DNA of 64,000 nt from Vavraia culicis subsp. floridensis (GCF_000192795.1 NW_007360605.1:174203-238202); one strand, 5' to 3'; shown: positions 41,332 through 52,270, counted from the stretch's first letter. The notes: generated by a model not told the origin, from the sequence alone. Numbers and translations: made by a program.

Positions 41332-41890
41332 GAGCAGGCCGCACGGCGTAAATTGTATACAAGGCGTGTGATACCATGCAATTCTTATTAAATCGTGTTT
41401 AGTTGCTGACAATTTCACAGTTTGATCGTCATCTTTAGCGATCGCCGCTCAGAACGGCACTGTGTTTGCAGAATGGCACGGTATTACCGCGTTCAAACTG
41501 TTTTTTGCTGGAAGTACTTTTATTCACCACCTAAGGACCGATTCATAGCATGGCATGACACAACTAAATCAACACACTCCTATCAACATGTTCTGGACTG
41601 AATCGATGTAGATCACATCTCGGTTTGTATCTCTGTGACACCGCCATGCCCAATATAACCAGACCAGCAAAGATAAATGAGCATCAGATCAAAAATTAAT
41701 ACAAGGCACTAATTTTAGGGGCCAATTTCACCTCACTGTCCTTAACAATCATACCATCCAATCCAGATCGCGTTCGTCTAAGTTTCCGTACGGTTACCAA
41801 TTTATTCAATTCTCGTATGTCATGCACAAAGCTGTTCATTAAATTTATTTCAAAGAGTTTAAACCAAGATTAATTTTAGAATCTGCATAA
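41332..41890. other. Intergenic, nothing recognised
   Basis: 560 nt without an ORF or repeat that I can support. Confidence 0.6.
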
Positions 41891-42868
41891 ATGGTGCATA
41901 CGCTTACAAAATTGGTGGTGGAGACAACGAAAAGGGCAAATCTAAAAACTAAGCTTATTGGTACGATCGTATCTCTGAACACGCAGTACGACAGATCGAC
42001 GATGATATGTGAGGGGTACATCGACAAGACAAGGCACCTCTCAGGCACATTTCTTGTGGCAGAGAGCACAAGAATTAGGGCGTATAGGGGCAAAGCCTGT
42101 CTTTTCTATGATTTGGTGGTCGACGTTGCGGTAAAGTACCAAATACTTGACCATTTCTTCCAGACAAGCCGCTACAAAAAAGTGGCCAGGTACATGGGAA
42201 TTAGCAGAACCGTGATGCTGCACGGTCCAGCCGGAACCGGTAAAAGTACGCTCTGCAGAGCCGTTGCCGATAAAATAGCAGTGCGCACCAAAAAACGCAT
42301 AAAGATCGTAGAGGTGCGCTGCACACACTATGTGTCAAAATTTTACGGTGAAAGCGGTCAAAAACTAAGCGAGCTGTTCAAAAATCTGGACAGAAACACC
42401 GTGGTGATAATTGATGAAGTGGAGAGTCTGCTCGTGAGCAGAGACAGGATCTGTGCGAGAAACGAGCCGCTAGACAGCATACGCATTGTGAATACGTTTC
42501 TTGTCAATTTGGACGTGAGCGGGTGTTTCTTCCTGTGTACCACAAACTTTCTTGAGGTGGTTGACAGGGCGTTCGTTGATAGAATGGATCTGGTGATACG
42601 GCTGTGCTATCCCCGCGTGCAGCACATCTATCGGATTATTCTGAATGTTTTGCACGTGCTCATGCTCAGGAATATACTTCAATTTGAAATACTGCCAAAT
42701 TACAGCCAGGCAGTTAACACAGAAAGCAAAATACTTTTGATCAGTCGGTCCGTAGGAACGGTAAGTGCAAGAAGAATCAAAAAAATGATTTTTAATGCAA
42801 TGGGCACGGGTGTACGAACTGCTGATGATCTTTTGGACAGACTAGAACGGCTTGTTACGAGGGAGTAA
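41891..42868 (+). CDS. PCH2: Pch2/TRIP13 AAA+ ATPase
   Basis: A 325-residue AAA+ ATPase of the Pch2/TRIP13 type, which remodels HORMA-domain proteins such as Mad2 and meiotic Hop1. Walker A GPAGTGKST is at 112-120 and Walker B VVIIDEVESL at 171-180. The family-specific FYGESGQKLSELF follows the pore region, then SIRIVNTFLVNLD, LCTTNF and AFVDRMDLVIRL. It is shorter than human TRIP13 (432), because the N-terminal substrate domain is reduced to about 90 residues. The ATG at 41891 has no C run or TATA box at the usual distance. Confidence 0.9.
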   Translation: MVHTLTKLVVETTKRANLKTKLIGTIVSLNTQYDRSTMICEGYIDKTRHLSGTFLVAESTRIRAYRGKACLFYDLVVDVAVKYQILDHFFQTSRYKKVARYMGISRTVMLHGPAGTGKSTLCRAVADKIAVRTKKRIKIVEVRCTHYVSKFYGESGQKLSELFKNLDRNTVVIIDEVESLLVSRDRICARNEPLDSIRIVNTFLVNLDVSGCFFLCTTNFLEVVDRAFVDRMDLVIRLCYPRVQHIYRIILNVLHVLMLRNILQFEILPNYSQAVNTESKILLISRSVGTVSARRIKKMIFNAMGTGVRTADDLLDRLERLVTRE

Positions 42869-44051
42869 CAGCCTGAATGGGTAGCCTTGTTCTATCGAAA
42901 GTCTCCTATTGATCAATCACCACTGCTTAAAGGATGAATGGCGGCAGTGTATAATACGCATTGCTCAGGATTGTTGATTTTGAAGGGTCCACAGCAATTG
43001 GGCCCGGTTGCCGTACCCAAAGCGCTGCTCGTAATCAACTTATTGGTCCATAGGCATGCGTGGAGGTTGAAACCCTACGTCTTGCCATTACTCGTCCCAT
43101 GAGGGGGTACTGGCCCTGTAACCGTACCATAGGCTGCACTTTCTATTGCAGCATTATTCCCAGAAAAGTTGTTACGGAGTGCGATGCATACACCAAGAAG
43201 TACTTTGAACATTTATAATCTATGAACAGCTCCACCTCATGTTAAATTTCGGCTCCTCGTCATCGATAGGTTGGTGCTCATGCACAGGATACAAAGATTG
43301 ATCTGTGAACATCCACACGAACATGTTGATAAAAAGATTGGTTATGGAAAGGTGAGCTACGTGTTATCAGCGTTGGTTCTTTCTTATAAAAGTGCTCAGC
43401 ACTGGAATCGATGTAGGTGAAGGAGGACCCTTCCATGATGCCTTGCCTGTAAATGAGTGTTTACCGGATACATTGCTCTCAAAACAGGTGCAGTGGTGCG
43501 GACAAAGATTTGCGGACCGCCTGTGATAGGAGTCGTATGGATCGGAGGCTAGTGGCAGCAATAGGTCCTAGCGGTTCAGAAGAATGTGCTGTATGAGGAG
43601 ATAAATAAACATACTTTCTGTGAAGAAAACAGTGACAGAAAGAAAAGACGGGATGGTTACACGTTATTTGAATACTCCGTGATCGTTATGACGAATCAGT
43701 TTAATTCTGATATATTAATTTTAAATTGAGCTTGGCAGCTGCACGTGGCAGGCCATGCGCACTAAGAAAGGTTTCTAGGGTTGAGGTGCTTTTCTTCCAC
43801 CATCAAAAGCAATAATGTACGCATCAATCAACGGACTTATTAACGTGCAGTGATTTGAGTGTGCCCGGAATGGTAAATTAATTTATTATTGATGTTTATG
43901 AATTCACCACTTAGGCAGGTAAATATCGTGTTTTGGTGATTGGAAGGTTCATTGGTGCTGTGCTCGTTCGATATTCGAGCAGTTGTTTGGTTGATCTGGC
44001 AGGTCACGCCTTTTTTTACCGCCGTTAAAACAAGCGAACAGATTTCTGCCC
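42869..44051. other. Intergenic, mostly featureless
   Basis: About 1.2 kb without a supportable gene. One copy of the dispersed motif AATAAACATACTTT lies at about 43604-43617. Confidence 0.6.
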
Positions 44052-45131
44052 ATGACCAAGGAACACAAGTTTTGGGAGACTCAGCCCGTTGCGATCAACG
44101 CATCTAACGAGAGCATTGCAGTGCTAAAGAACGTACGGAAGACGCCTTTCGAACTTCCTTTCGGCCTAAGATTCGTTTGTGCGCGGCCTGACGAGTACAA
44201 GGATATTTACGAGTTTCTGTACAGCAATTACATCGAGGATGGCACCGATTCGTTCCGTCTCGTTTATTCATACGACTTTCTCTGCTGGGAGTTCCGAGGA
44301 AAGCGCACGTGTGCGGATTACTGCGTTCTGGTCAAGGACGATGAAAAAATCGTAGGATTTATATTTGCGAAGGAACATGACGTAGTTATCAATGGCAACA
44401 AGCTTGTGATAGTATCGGTAAATTACCTGTGTATACATAAAACGCTAAGGGGAAAGAATTTGGCGCCTGTGATGATCAAGGAGATACAGCGACGCGTCAA
44501 TCTGAAAGGGATTAGTAGCGCAATTTTCACGGGAGCTATGAATCTGCCGTTCTCGATCTGCAGGGTGCAGTACTGGCACAAAATACTTGATTGTGAGTAC
44601 TTGATGAGCTGCAACTACGTGAACTACTTCGTGAGCTATGAGCGGTGCATCAGCAAAAGATGTCGGCGGGCACATTCCGGTGATCTTGCCGAGATAGAAA
44701 GGCTGAATGGTGAGTTATCCTCGTTCGCGCTGTTTGAAAAGTTTGATAGCGATTTACTTGCGTGCGATGAAAGTATCATGCAGTTTTATGTGCTTGAGGA
44801 CTGTGACACGGGCGGTACGCGTCAGAACACGCTGCAAGCGTTCGGCTCATTCTATTTTCTGAACTCGCTTGCCACTAAGAGTGGGAAGGAAATGAAAGCG
44901 GTGTGTCTCATGCACCTTGTAGGTCCTGCAAAAGAGGTACTGCTCAGAGAAATGATAGATATAGCGTACGAGCAGGGTGCACATGTGTTCAATGCGCTGG
45001 GAGTTGCAGGCAGAGAGAGCATGTTTGATGATTTAGGATTTCTCCGCGGAACCGGGTGGCTCAACTACTATCTCTTCAATTACAGTACGCTGCCGATGGT
45101 TGGTAGCGAGGTCAGCCTGATACTTTTCTGA
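44052..45131 (+). CDS. NMT1: Glycylpeptide N-tetradecanoyltransferase (N-myristoyltransferase)
   Basis: A 359-residue N-myristoyltransferase, which attaches myristate to N-terminal glycines in the cytosol. Hallmarks: KFWETQPV at 6-13, DFLCWEFR, VNYLCIHKTLRGKNLAPV around 124-141 (myristoyl-CoA binding), IKEIQRRVNLKGI, and the C-terminal YYLFNY followed by a carboxyl end LILF, where the family's terminal carboxylate acts as the catalytic base. It is shorter than yeast Nmt1 (455), missing the N-terminal ribosome-binding extension. The ATG is directly preceded by CCC. Confidence 0.96.
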   Translation: MTKEHKFWETQPVAINASNESIAVLKNVRKTPFELPFGLRFVCARPDEYKDIYEFLYSNYIEDGTDSFRLVYSYDFLCWEFRGKRTCADYCVLVKDDEKIVGFIFAKEHDVVINGNKLVIVSVNYLCIHKTLRGKNLAPVMIKEIQRRVNLKGISSAIFTGAMNLPFSICRVQYWHKILDCEYLMSCNYVNYFVSYERCISKRCRRAHSGDLAEIERLNGELSSFALFEKFDSDLLACDESIMQFYVLEDCDTGGTRQNTLQAFGSFYFLNSLATKSGKEMKAVCLMHLVGPAKEVLLREMIDIAYEQGAHVFNALGVAGRESMFDDLGFLRGTGWLNYYLFNYSTLPMVGSEVSLILF

Positions 45132-46054
45132 GAGCGGACGGAAAAGATTCAGAGGAAAGCGGATGATTTGAATTTGATCGGTGTGCATGGCACGTTCACG
45201 CGTGTTACGCAAGCATTTGAATGCCGAGTACCTCGTTTTTGAATCTTTTTAGTTAAAAGACTGTTTTGCGCCACTCATCTAGCGGTCTATTTTCGCTTCT
45301 CTTGCGGTTTGACCGCCTGGTACGCATTTATGCGCTGCCGAAAGGGTAAATACGCTTTACACGTGTTGAACACATCAAGCAGTTCATCGCCAAAAGTTCG
45401 GTGATATGCTTCAGTCACTCGATTCGTAGTTAGCGGTAGTTATAGGCGTAGAGGTTGTTTTGCATTGCGTATGGCCTATGCCTGCTGAGTGACAATTTGT
45501 TCGTGGCAGTGAATATTAAAGCGAAGTTTCATCAATTTACTGTGATATAAAGCGTTTGATATGATTCTATCCTGAAAGAAACATTAATCCTGGTCACGGT
45601 CATTCACTTACCGTGTTTTATATCTCTTTGTTGCATCACCACGATCTTCCATCCATTCTAGTTCTACTAAGCATAACAACCCCATAACCTATGTAATTCA
45701 ACAAATAATTCTCTACAATCACACCAATTGCAACCATCTGTTGGGCATGATTCGTTGCCTTGCTTGCTAATCGTTCGCTGTGAAGGCACTAAAGGAAAAA
45801 AGCTTTCAGCCACAATTAATTTCAGCCACAATTAATTTTAGCCACGAACAATTTTAGCCACGAACAATTTCAGCCACGAACAATTTCAGCCACGAACAGT
45901 TCTTGAACTCTTATCACCTGTTCAACGGCATTTACACTGACACACGTGCTGTGAACACGGAAGTGTGTTAGAGGCGTTTAATTACGTTTATGAACTTGCG
46001 GATGGTTCATGACAGCTCAAAATACGTTTTTAAATTTCTCGTTGCCCCTCTACG
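45132..46054. other. Intergenic with a 16-bp repeat array
   Basis: No gene seen. The array at 45804-45899 is the only structure. Confidence 0.6.
45804..45899. repeat. 16-bp tandem repeat, six units in matched pairs
   Basis: Six contiguous 16-bp units. Units 1-2 read tttcagccacaattaa, units 3-4 ttttagccacgaacaa, and units 5-6 tttcagccacgaacaa, the last ending in g. The variants therefore occur in adjacent pairs. Confidence 0.93.
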
Positions 46055-46261
46055 ATGTACACCAAGAGGAAAAGAAAGTTTTTTCAAAAGGAGGAGATAG
46101 CATTTGATGAGGCATCGCGCCAGGCATTCCTCAACACCTACAGAGGATCAAAGAAGAAGAAAGCAGGGAAGGCTGGAAACAGAAACAAGATTGACAAGAG
46201 GAAAAGACGGGTAGAAAAAAGGAGGGAGCTGCTGGACAAAATGGACACAATGCGTGGGTAG
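46055..46261 (+). CDS. RRP17: Small basic Rrp17/NOL12-like protein
   Basis: A 68-residue, very basic protein. The segment EIAFDEASRQAFLNTYRGSKKKK resembles the start of the nucleolar protein 12 family (Rrp17/NOL12), which has a FDExxRxEYLTGFHKRK-type core and acts in pre-rRNA processing. The rest is a Lys/Arg-rich helix (KIDKRKRRVEKRRELL). Only this core is kept, as yeast Rrp17 has 235 residues. The ATG follows gcccctctacg, a housekeeping-type start. The assignment rests on one short match. Confidence 0.55.
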   Translation: MYTKRKRKFFQKEEIAFDEASRQAFLNTYRGSKKKKAGKAGNRNKIDKRKRRVEKRRELLDKMDTMRG

Positions 46262-46323
46262 TGATAGCACAGTTTATCTATGTTCGTTTTGTTGCACGTT
46301 CTACACGCTTAGCCAGCACTATT

Positions 46324-46764
46324 CTACACGCTGTTTGCACCGATTTTCTGCTTGAGCGGCACTTTTATATAAAACTTGCTTAAAATGACGATTATGTCTC
46401 CTTCAATTGCATCTGCCTCGTACTCTGTTATGATGTGGAACCTGAATTTGAGCTTTACGGTCTTCTCGCCCGCAATTTTCCTGCCTTTGAACCGGCTATC
46501 ACCATAGATAGCCTCGGTCAATTCAACAACGTTCAAGTTCATCCGCAGATCGTTCAAAAACACGTCAAAGGGTGTGTCGTTGCTGACGGTCATCCGTGTT
46601 TCTAGGTACCCGTCCACGATGTCCATTGCCGTAATCTCGATTGCAACGTTTTTCAGGAGATACAACATAAAACCTACCAAGTACAAGAACACGAGCAGTG
46701 AGAGCGCTATGGCAATTTTTAGAAGCTTTTTGTGGTTCTTGAAGAGAAGCAGTAAGAATAGCAT
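46324..46764 (-). CDS. Single-pass membrane protein with LEA2-like domain
   Basis: The protein of 146 residues starts at the first ATG of its ORF (46764). One transmembrane segment lies at about 14-37. It is followed by a roughly 100-residue beta-rich domain (AIEITAMDIVDGYLETRMTV, then NDTPFDVFLNDLRMNLNV) whose alternating pattern resembles the LEA2/WHy fold found in fungal vacuolar proteins such as Tag1. That resemblance is weak. It converges tail to tail with the Rrp17-like gene, 62 nt apart. No C run or TATA box is evident. Confidence 0.6.
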   Translation of the reverse strand: MLFLLLLFKNHKKLLKIAIALSLLVFLYLVGFMLYLLKNVAIEITAMDIVDGYLETRMTVSNDTPFDVFLNDLRMNLNVVELTEAIYGDSRFKGRKIAGEKTVKLKFRFHIITEYEADAIEGDIIVILSKFYIKVPLKQKIGANSV

Positions 46765-47435
46765 CGTGTATCGGCAGTTGTTTGTTTTTAACAGATTAAT
46801 TCGTGAGATGATAAATACGATCACGAATGCATCAAAGATCTTGCGCTCTGTTCAAGAAATAAGAGTAGTCAAGATTATTGCCACTGCATGTGAACGTTAG
46901 CAAGGATCTCTCCGGCAGCGGAATGTACAATTTTTGAATGTCACTTCATATTTTCAACAATGTTTAGTGCGCTTTTTATCTTGGCACTTTTTGCACGTGG
47001 ACCCGCCATTATCAGAACACCCGTCTTCTGATACGCAGCTGCTTCTTCGTTAAAATTACGTTTTTTAGTCCGTACTTATTCATTTGCTCGTCATGTTTCA
47101 CCGTAGCAATTGTTGTGCATGAAAATATAATGAAACGTATTTACAGCGAAAAAGGCGGTTGATGCCCACGATTTAGCCATTACACATCGTTTACCGAGGG
47201 CACAATACCAGTACAAAATGCACGGTGCATCTCTTCAAGAACAATAACATTTTAATTTATAGCATCGTCTATCTCATCCTATATGACAGGTCGTGGCACA
47301 TGTTCATACCAAATGCGGTTCGTTATTCGGAAGGATTGCTGTGACACGGCGGCGCAATATGACGGAGGAGCGAAAGGCATATAAGCTAATGAAGCGCAGC
47401 TCACTCGTAATTCCTTGAGAAATTCTTTCAACCCC
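46765..47435. other. Intergenic between divergent genes
   Basis: About 670 nt with no gene that I can support. Confidence 0.55.
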
Positions 47436-48056
47436 ATGGAGAAGTTTTCAAATTTTAACGATCCAATCACAGGGCAAAATCCTTTCGCTCCTTTGCCATT
47501 CAAAAGACCGGTGCTGTCTCGTCTACTACACCTTGTTTACCGTGTGCCGCTGCTTCTTCTGTTTTTAATCGGTATAAACACCGTGCCCCTGCTCATCAAG
47601 ATCAAGTGTCACGGGAAACCGGCTAAAAAAATGGTATCAAACTCAGTAACGGTGTTCGACGCGTTCGTTCTCCGCTACTTGTTTCCCGGCCATGCACAGT
47701 TCCACGACGTGAACGCGTTTATGGTCTACGAAGGAGCGGCCATCCTTTTCATCGAAGAATGCGCCAGCAATGGAAGAATGGTAACCAGGTTCAAGGCCGA
47801 TGTGTCGTGCAATGGTGCCATTTACATGAAGTACTGCAACGAGTGCGTGTATGTCCTGGGAAGCAAATCGGTATTTTACTGGCGATTCTTGATGTGCAAA
47901 GGTTCCCTCACCGTAAATGTTTATGAACTGAGACATAGCGGTGAGTATGCAAGGATTACAGGCGTGGCGAGAAGCGTGCTCGGCGCACAGGATAAAAAGA
48001 AGTTTGGGGTGGCGATGAACAGAAAGAGGAGAAGCTTAATAAAGCAGTGTAGATGA
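47436..48056 (+). CDS. Degenerate acyltransferase-like membrane protein (PlsC family)
   Basis: A 206-residue protein with a membrane segment at about 36-55. The following sequence resembles lysophospholipid acyltransferases: MVSNSVTVFDAFVLR at 67-81 sits where the family has NHxSxxD, and LFIEECASNGRMVTRFK at 104-120 where it has FPEGTTSNGR. The catalytic His of the HX4D motif is replaced by Ser (S70), although the Asp (D75) remains. The second motif has lost FPEG but keeps SNGR. If the assignment is right, the protein is either inactive or uses altered chemistry. The ATG follows CCCC directly; the ORF extends upstream only to a TTG. Confidence 0.55.
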   Translation: MEKFSNFNDPITGQNPFAPLPFKRPVLSRLLHLVYRVPLLLLFLIGINTVPLLIKIKCHGKPAKKMVSNSVTVFDAFVLRYLFPGHAQFHDVNAFMVYEGAAILFIEECASNGRMVTRFKADVSCNGAIYMKYCNECVYVLGSKSVFYWRFLMCKGSLTVNVYELRHSGEYARITGVARSVLGAQDKKKFGVAMNRKRRSLIKQCR

Positions 48057-48615
48057 GGAAATGGCATTGGCAGGACAGCGATGGCTGTCAAATACATTTT
48101 TTCTCGTTTGTGTTCCCATATCATGCTTTTTAGGTCCAAATGAGCAATTTCTGGTTTGTTCGTGTTTAAGATTACACATCAGCACGTCGTGTCGTGTAGA
48201 TCACACCTATCATGTGGAGTAGCGCATCATTTTTGCACCTCAAGATTTAGCGCTTGCATTTCCAAGACATAACTGATGTGCTACGGATGGTCATTTTGCG
48301 CTGATAAAGTAGGAAATCGAGGCAAACTCGCCAAATGAACGAACAACGCTTTAGCAATCATGCTGGGAGACATGCTTGTTAAACGCACTCCCCTTCAATC
48401 CTATGTACCAGGTATGTATCCATGCATCATTTATTCACGCCGAAAAAGACATTCACATTCCAGCTTTCCCATCAAAACCGCACCATGCACAGCATCGTGT
48501 CCCGAAATGACAATCACAGGCAAAATTTGGCGCAAACTCGAACAGCGTGGTAATACGGAAAACCGTGTAAGAGCCCGTGGTAGAAAGCACCAAATGCAAA
48601 AACTGACAAATAATT
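48057..48615. other. Intergenic between convergent genes
   Basis: No supported gene. A 97-codon ORF that runs over the 3' end of the next gene was rejected. Confidence 0.55.
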
Positions 48616-49299
48616 TTACTTTACCGTTTCTAACGCCGCTGCTGCCTCCTTAGAGAAAGTTGCCATGGCCCTGCACGCTCTTCTGATAACTTCTGACACT
48701 CCCTTTCCGCCTACATATCCTTTCATCTCCTCCTTCACAAGGTTAGCCTCCTGGTTAAACTCTGTCTTCAAGTTGTCTAGATCTTCATTTCCAGGGCTCT
48801 TTTTCTTGTACATTTTCTCTAAATCGTACCTGAGATTGAGGACATTTGCACGCTTCTCATCAATCGTTCTACTGCTGTCCTGCAACTCCTTGATTTGCTT
48901 TATGATCTCCTCGTACTCTTCGTTCATTTTGATTTTTGCATCTTCCACAGCGCTAAATGCGTCCGAGTATTTCTCGGCGAGTGACTTGAGACTGTCGTTG
49001 CTCTGCACCTTCGCAATCTCCCGGCCAGTGAGCTCTGTCTCCTTATAAAAACTGCGCACCTCGAACGAGTCTTTTTTGACACGCCGACCCACCACTTCAA
49101 TCGCACGCATTGCCGTTTTGTAAGCACGTCCGCCGTGCTCGTACGTCATGAAATGCAGGAAAGTGTTCTTCAAATTCTCCATCTTGTTTTTAACTATCCG
49201 GTAATCCTCCTCTGTTTTTTCGTATCCAGCGGGAAAATCCGCGTTTACGTAGTCGATCCGGTCAACTTTTCTGAGAAGATTCTTGAAACGAGACTGCAT
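48616..49299 (-). CDS. BAR-domain-like protein
   Basis: A 227-residue, almost entirely helical protein. The N-terminal helix (MQSRFKNLLRKVDRIDYV) and three long charged helices that follow (EEDYRIVKNKMENLKNTFLH; SLAEKYSDAFSAVEDAKI; EDLDNLKTEFNQEANLVKEE) fit the three-helix layout of BAR domains, which bind and curve membranes. The pattern is closest to fungal Gvp36/Rvs-type proteins, but a generic coiled coil cannot be excluded. The ATG at 49299 is the first in its ORF, and CCCC lies 12 nt upstream. Confidence 0.5.
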   Translation of the reverse strand: MQSRFKNLLRKVDRIDYVNADFPAGYEKTEEDYRIVKNKMENLKNTFLHFMTYEHGGRAYKTAMRAIEVVGRRVKKDSFEVRSFYKETELTGREIAKVQSNDSLKSLAEKYSDAFSAVEDAKIKMNEEYEEIIKQIKELQDSSRTIDEKRANVLNLRYDLEKMYKKKSPGNEDLDNLKTEFNQEANLVKEEMKGYVGGKGVSEVIRRACRAMATFSKEAAAALETVK

Positions 49300-49791
49300 T
49301 TGAACCGTAGGGGTAATTTTTTTGCAATTTTGTAGTTTTTTTACCGCGAACCTATCAGAAAAAAAGGGTTGTGGGTTAAATCGTGGACTACAAAATACCT
49401 GATTGGACAGCACAAAGAAAATAAATGGCAGAGCGGCTCGCTTTTATAGTGGAACAGAAGGAGTAGCTGAGAGGGGAAAGAAAGCCGCAATGGCGTATGT
49501 ATCGGATGAAACTCATTCTTGGTCTGTCAACTACACCGAACGATAGGCTTTATTGCCTCATGTTAGGGGTTCAATCATGTGGTTGTGTATTATTGGCCAT
49601 GGCATATTTTCACAGCGTCTGAAGGCTGGCACGCTAGTTTTTATTTAGCAGGTCACGATAAGTTAAAACGTACTGCTAGATATGCTTGTTCCGCGATTGC
49701 TGCTCTGATAAAAGTTGTTTGACTTAGGGTGTTCAACAAATGAAGGCGTTGCGGTGATAACACAAGAATGAAGTGTAAAGCAGAAGAACAT

Positions 49792-50190
49792 GCGGAGACA
49801 CTCCTCGTTTGTGGGCCAAAACATCTATTGATGCGGAGGCACTCCTCGTTTGTGGGACAAAACATCTATTGATGCGGAGGCACTCCTCGTTTGTGGGCCA
49901 AAACATCTATTGATGCGGAGGCACTCCTCGTTTGTGGGCCAAAACATCTATTGATGCGGAGGCACTCCTCGTTTGTGGGCCAAAACATCTATTGATGCGG
50001 AGGCACTCCTCGTTTGTGGGACAAAACATCTATTGATGCGGAGGCACTCCTCGTTTGTGGGCCAAAACATCTATTGATGTGGAGGCACTCCTCGTTTGTG
50101 GGCCAAAACATCTATTGATGTGGAGGCACTCCTCGTTTGTGGGCCAAAACATCTATTGATGCGGAGGCACTCCTACCACGTGGGCCGATA
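49792..50190. repeat. 41-bp tandem repeat array, nine units plus a partial
   Basis: Nine full units start every 41 bp from 49792 to 50120 (core actcctcgtttgtgggccaa). A tenth unit from 50161 diverges after 14 bases. Variation is limited to a few positions: gcgg or gtgg at the unit start, gggcc or gggac inside, and gagac for gaggc in the first unit. Confidence 0.96.
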
Positions 50191-52259
50191 ATGATCTTCT
50201 GATTATTGATCGGGATAAATTGCGCAACATGTCTTGATAAGTGATAGAAAGTTTTGGTGCAATAACGAACAGAAAGGCATTTATGGTAAATTGAACCAAA
50301 TTAGTAGTTCGCCACTTTGGAGCCACTCAGCACAACCGTAAATCCTGTTCTCCCTTCATCATACAGCACTGTCACGGCTCTCATTCATTAAGTACGCTTA
50401 ACAAAATACAAATGTTTCAGTCTAACTTTATCCGGTAAATGCTATTTAACATTAGTAGCGCTACTTCCGTTTATAGATCGAGACGCAGACTTGATCATCT
50501 CTCCAACGAGAATCAATGCTTCTCCTGATTTATTATTTTATTGATCGGTACGAGCTAAAGAATTGATTTGCAGCTGATAATCACGTTTTTTGATGCTTGT
50601 GTAGATGAAAGCTGAATTTAGACGGGACTCAAAATGAAATACCGTAAATTTCTCATTGCAGACAAATATGTGGTTTTTACCGTTTGATAAATTAACTTCG
50701 TTTGACATTGTGTAGATAATTGTAGTAAGAATTTCCTATCACGGCATAAAAATTTTTAACTTGTTGTTGCACGCAAGAATGCGTAAAAAACGTCTTTTTT
50801 TCTGTTGACCAGTTTTCACTTGCTTTTTATCACGTTAAAGCAACGAAAGCATACGCTTGGAACTAGGAAAACTGGTGAACACAAAAAGGTGTTTACAGTT
50901 TGATCCATGAACAGGGGGTACAAATCAGAACATGTTGCGGCCAATCCTCATTTCCCGGTAACAGCTCAAGGTAAACCAGTTTATGTCATAGTTAATTTAA
51001 TTAGATATCCAGAAAAACTTTTAGAACAAAGTAGGACATTTTGTTACTGTTTATGATCCAACAGGGGCTTCAAGAGATTTTCGCTGAGTAACTGGTGTTC
51101 CAATGCATTTCCATCTTTAGCACAGCAAAGTAGAGGGTGGATGTCTACCGGAAAGCCTACACATTGGGAAACTGCAGAATATAGCGTTATCCGATCATTC
51201 TTATGTTCGAAAATTTTTTAACATCTTGGTTTCGTTGACGAACGAAACATGGAACACAAAGGCTGCGTATTTTACGAGATGCATCGTATTACCATCTAGT
51301 AACACAATAATGTCATGGTGATACGGTAGCGAGTGCACATAAATGTCGTTCTCCAAACTAACCGATTGGGATTAATCATTGTTTCCCATTATCAGATTAC
51401 CTCTTTCATCCAACATCTCTATTTGGCGGTAATGCCGTCTGATGAGCGCAAAAGTACTAGATTTATATATTTCTTGTCGATCACAACAAGTGCATCGTTT
51501 TGCACACCTTGTTATCGCGTATTATTCAATATTTGTGCAGGATTGCTTCCACAGCTTCAATTACTTATACGACATAAGATAAACACAATAAATGGATGTT
51601 TGTGTCTTGCTTTTCGCTTTATCGTGGGTAAAGATGGTTCTCCATCAATCTATCCCTTTTTGAATTCGCTTCTTTTTTTGAGAAAAGAGCCCAAAACTGC
51701 AGTGGACCGCGATAAAAGTGCTGATTATTTATTGTTCTACACGTAAATTGAATCTATGTGTTTTTAAATGTGTAAATAAATCTGTTCAGAGTACTAGATG
51801 TACTTTATGCATGGAAGTCCATAAAAATATGGTTAGATGCTAACTAATGTGTCCCGTAATATAGCAACTATGAAGCTTGCATACAGTTCACATACCAATA
51901 TCGTATTTGATATTAACTAAATTCATCAATTATTTCATAAAAGTATTTTACTAAATTAATATTAATTTTTCACAACCAAGCACGTGCCGAACTCACCGGC
52001 TAGAATTTATCTGAATGCAAAAGCATTTTGCTGCACTCTTACTAAATTAAGATCTTTTCTTCCTCACCCAATACTTTGATCTAATATCCTACTGCATAGC
52101 ATTTGACACAAATAGAAATCAAGTTTTCGTATTTTCCGCGGTCCTACGAAATCGTTTGAAGTATCTACACCCATTTCTAATGAACTAATATCACCAAAAA
52201 TGTATTTTTTTGTATTTATTTATGGTAACTGCTATATGAAGAAACATGTAAAATTCAAA

Positions 52260-52270
52260 ACTATATAAAC
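52260..52270 (+). promoter_or_regulatory. TATA box of the coiled-coil repeat gene
   Basis: ACTATATAAAC ends 20 nt before the ATG at 52291, the same 11-mer as at homeobox gene 1 and the 30147 gene. Confidence 0.7.

Noticed and set aside
51333..51746. 137-codon hydrophobic ORF
   Set aside because: Non-ATG start, no promoter signal, patchy composition. The ATG version (104 codons from 51432) is no better supported.
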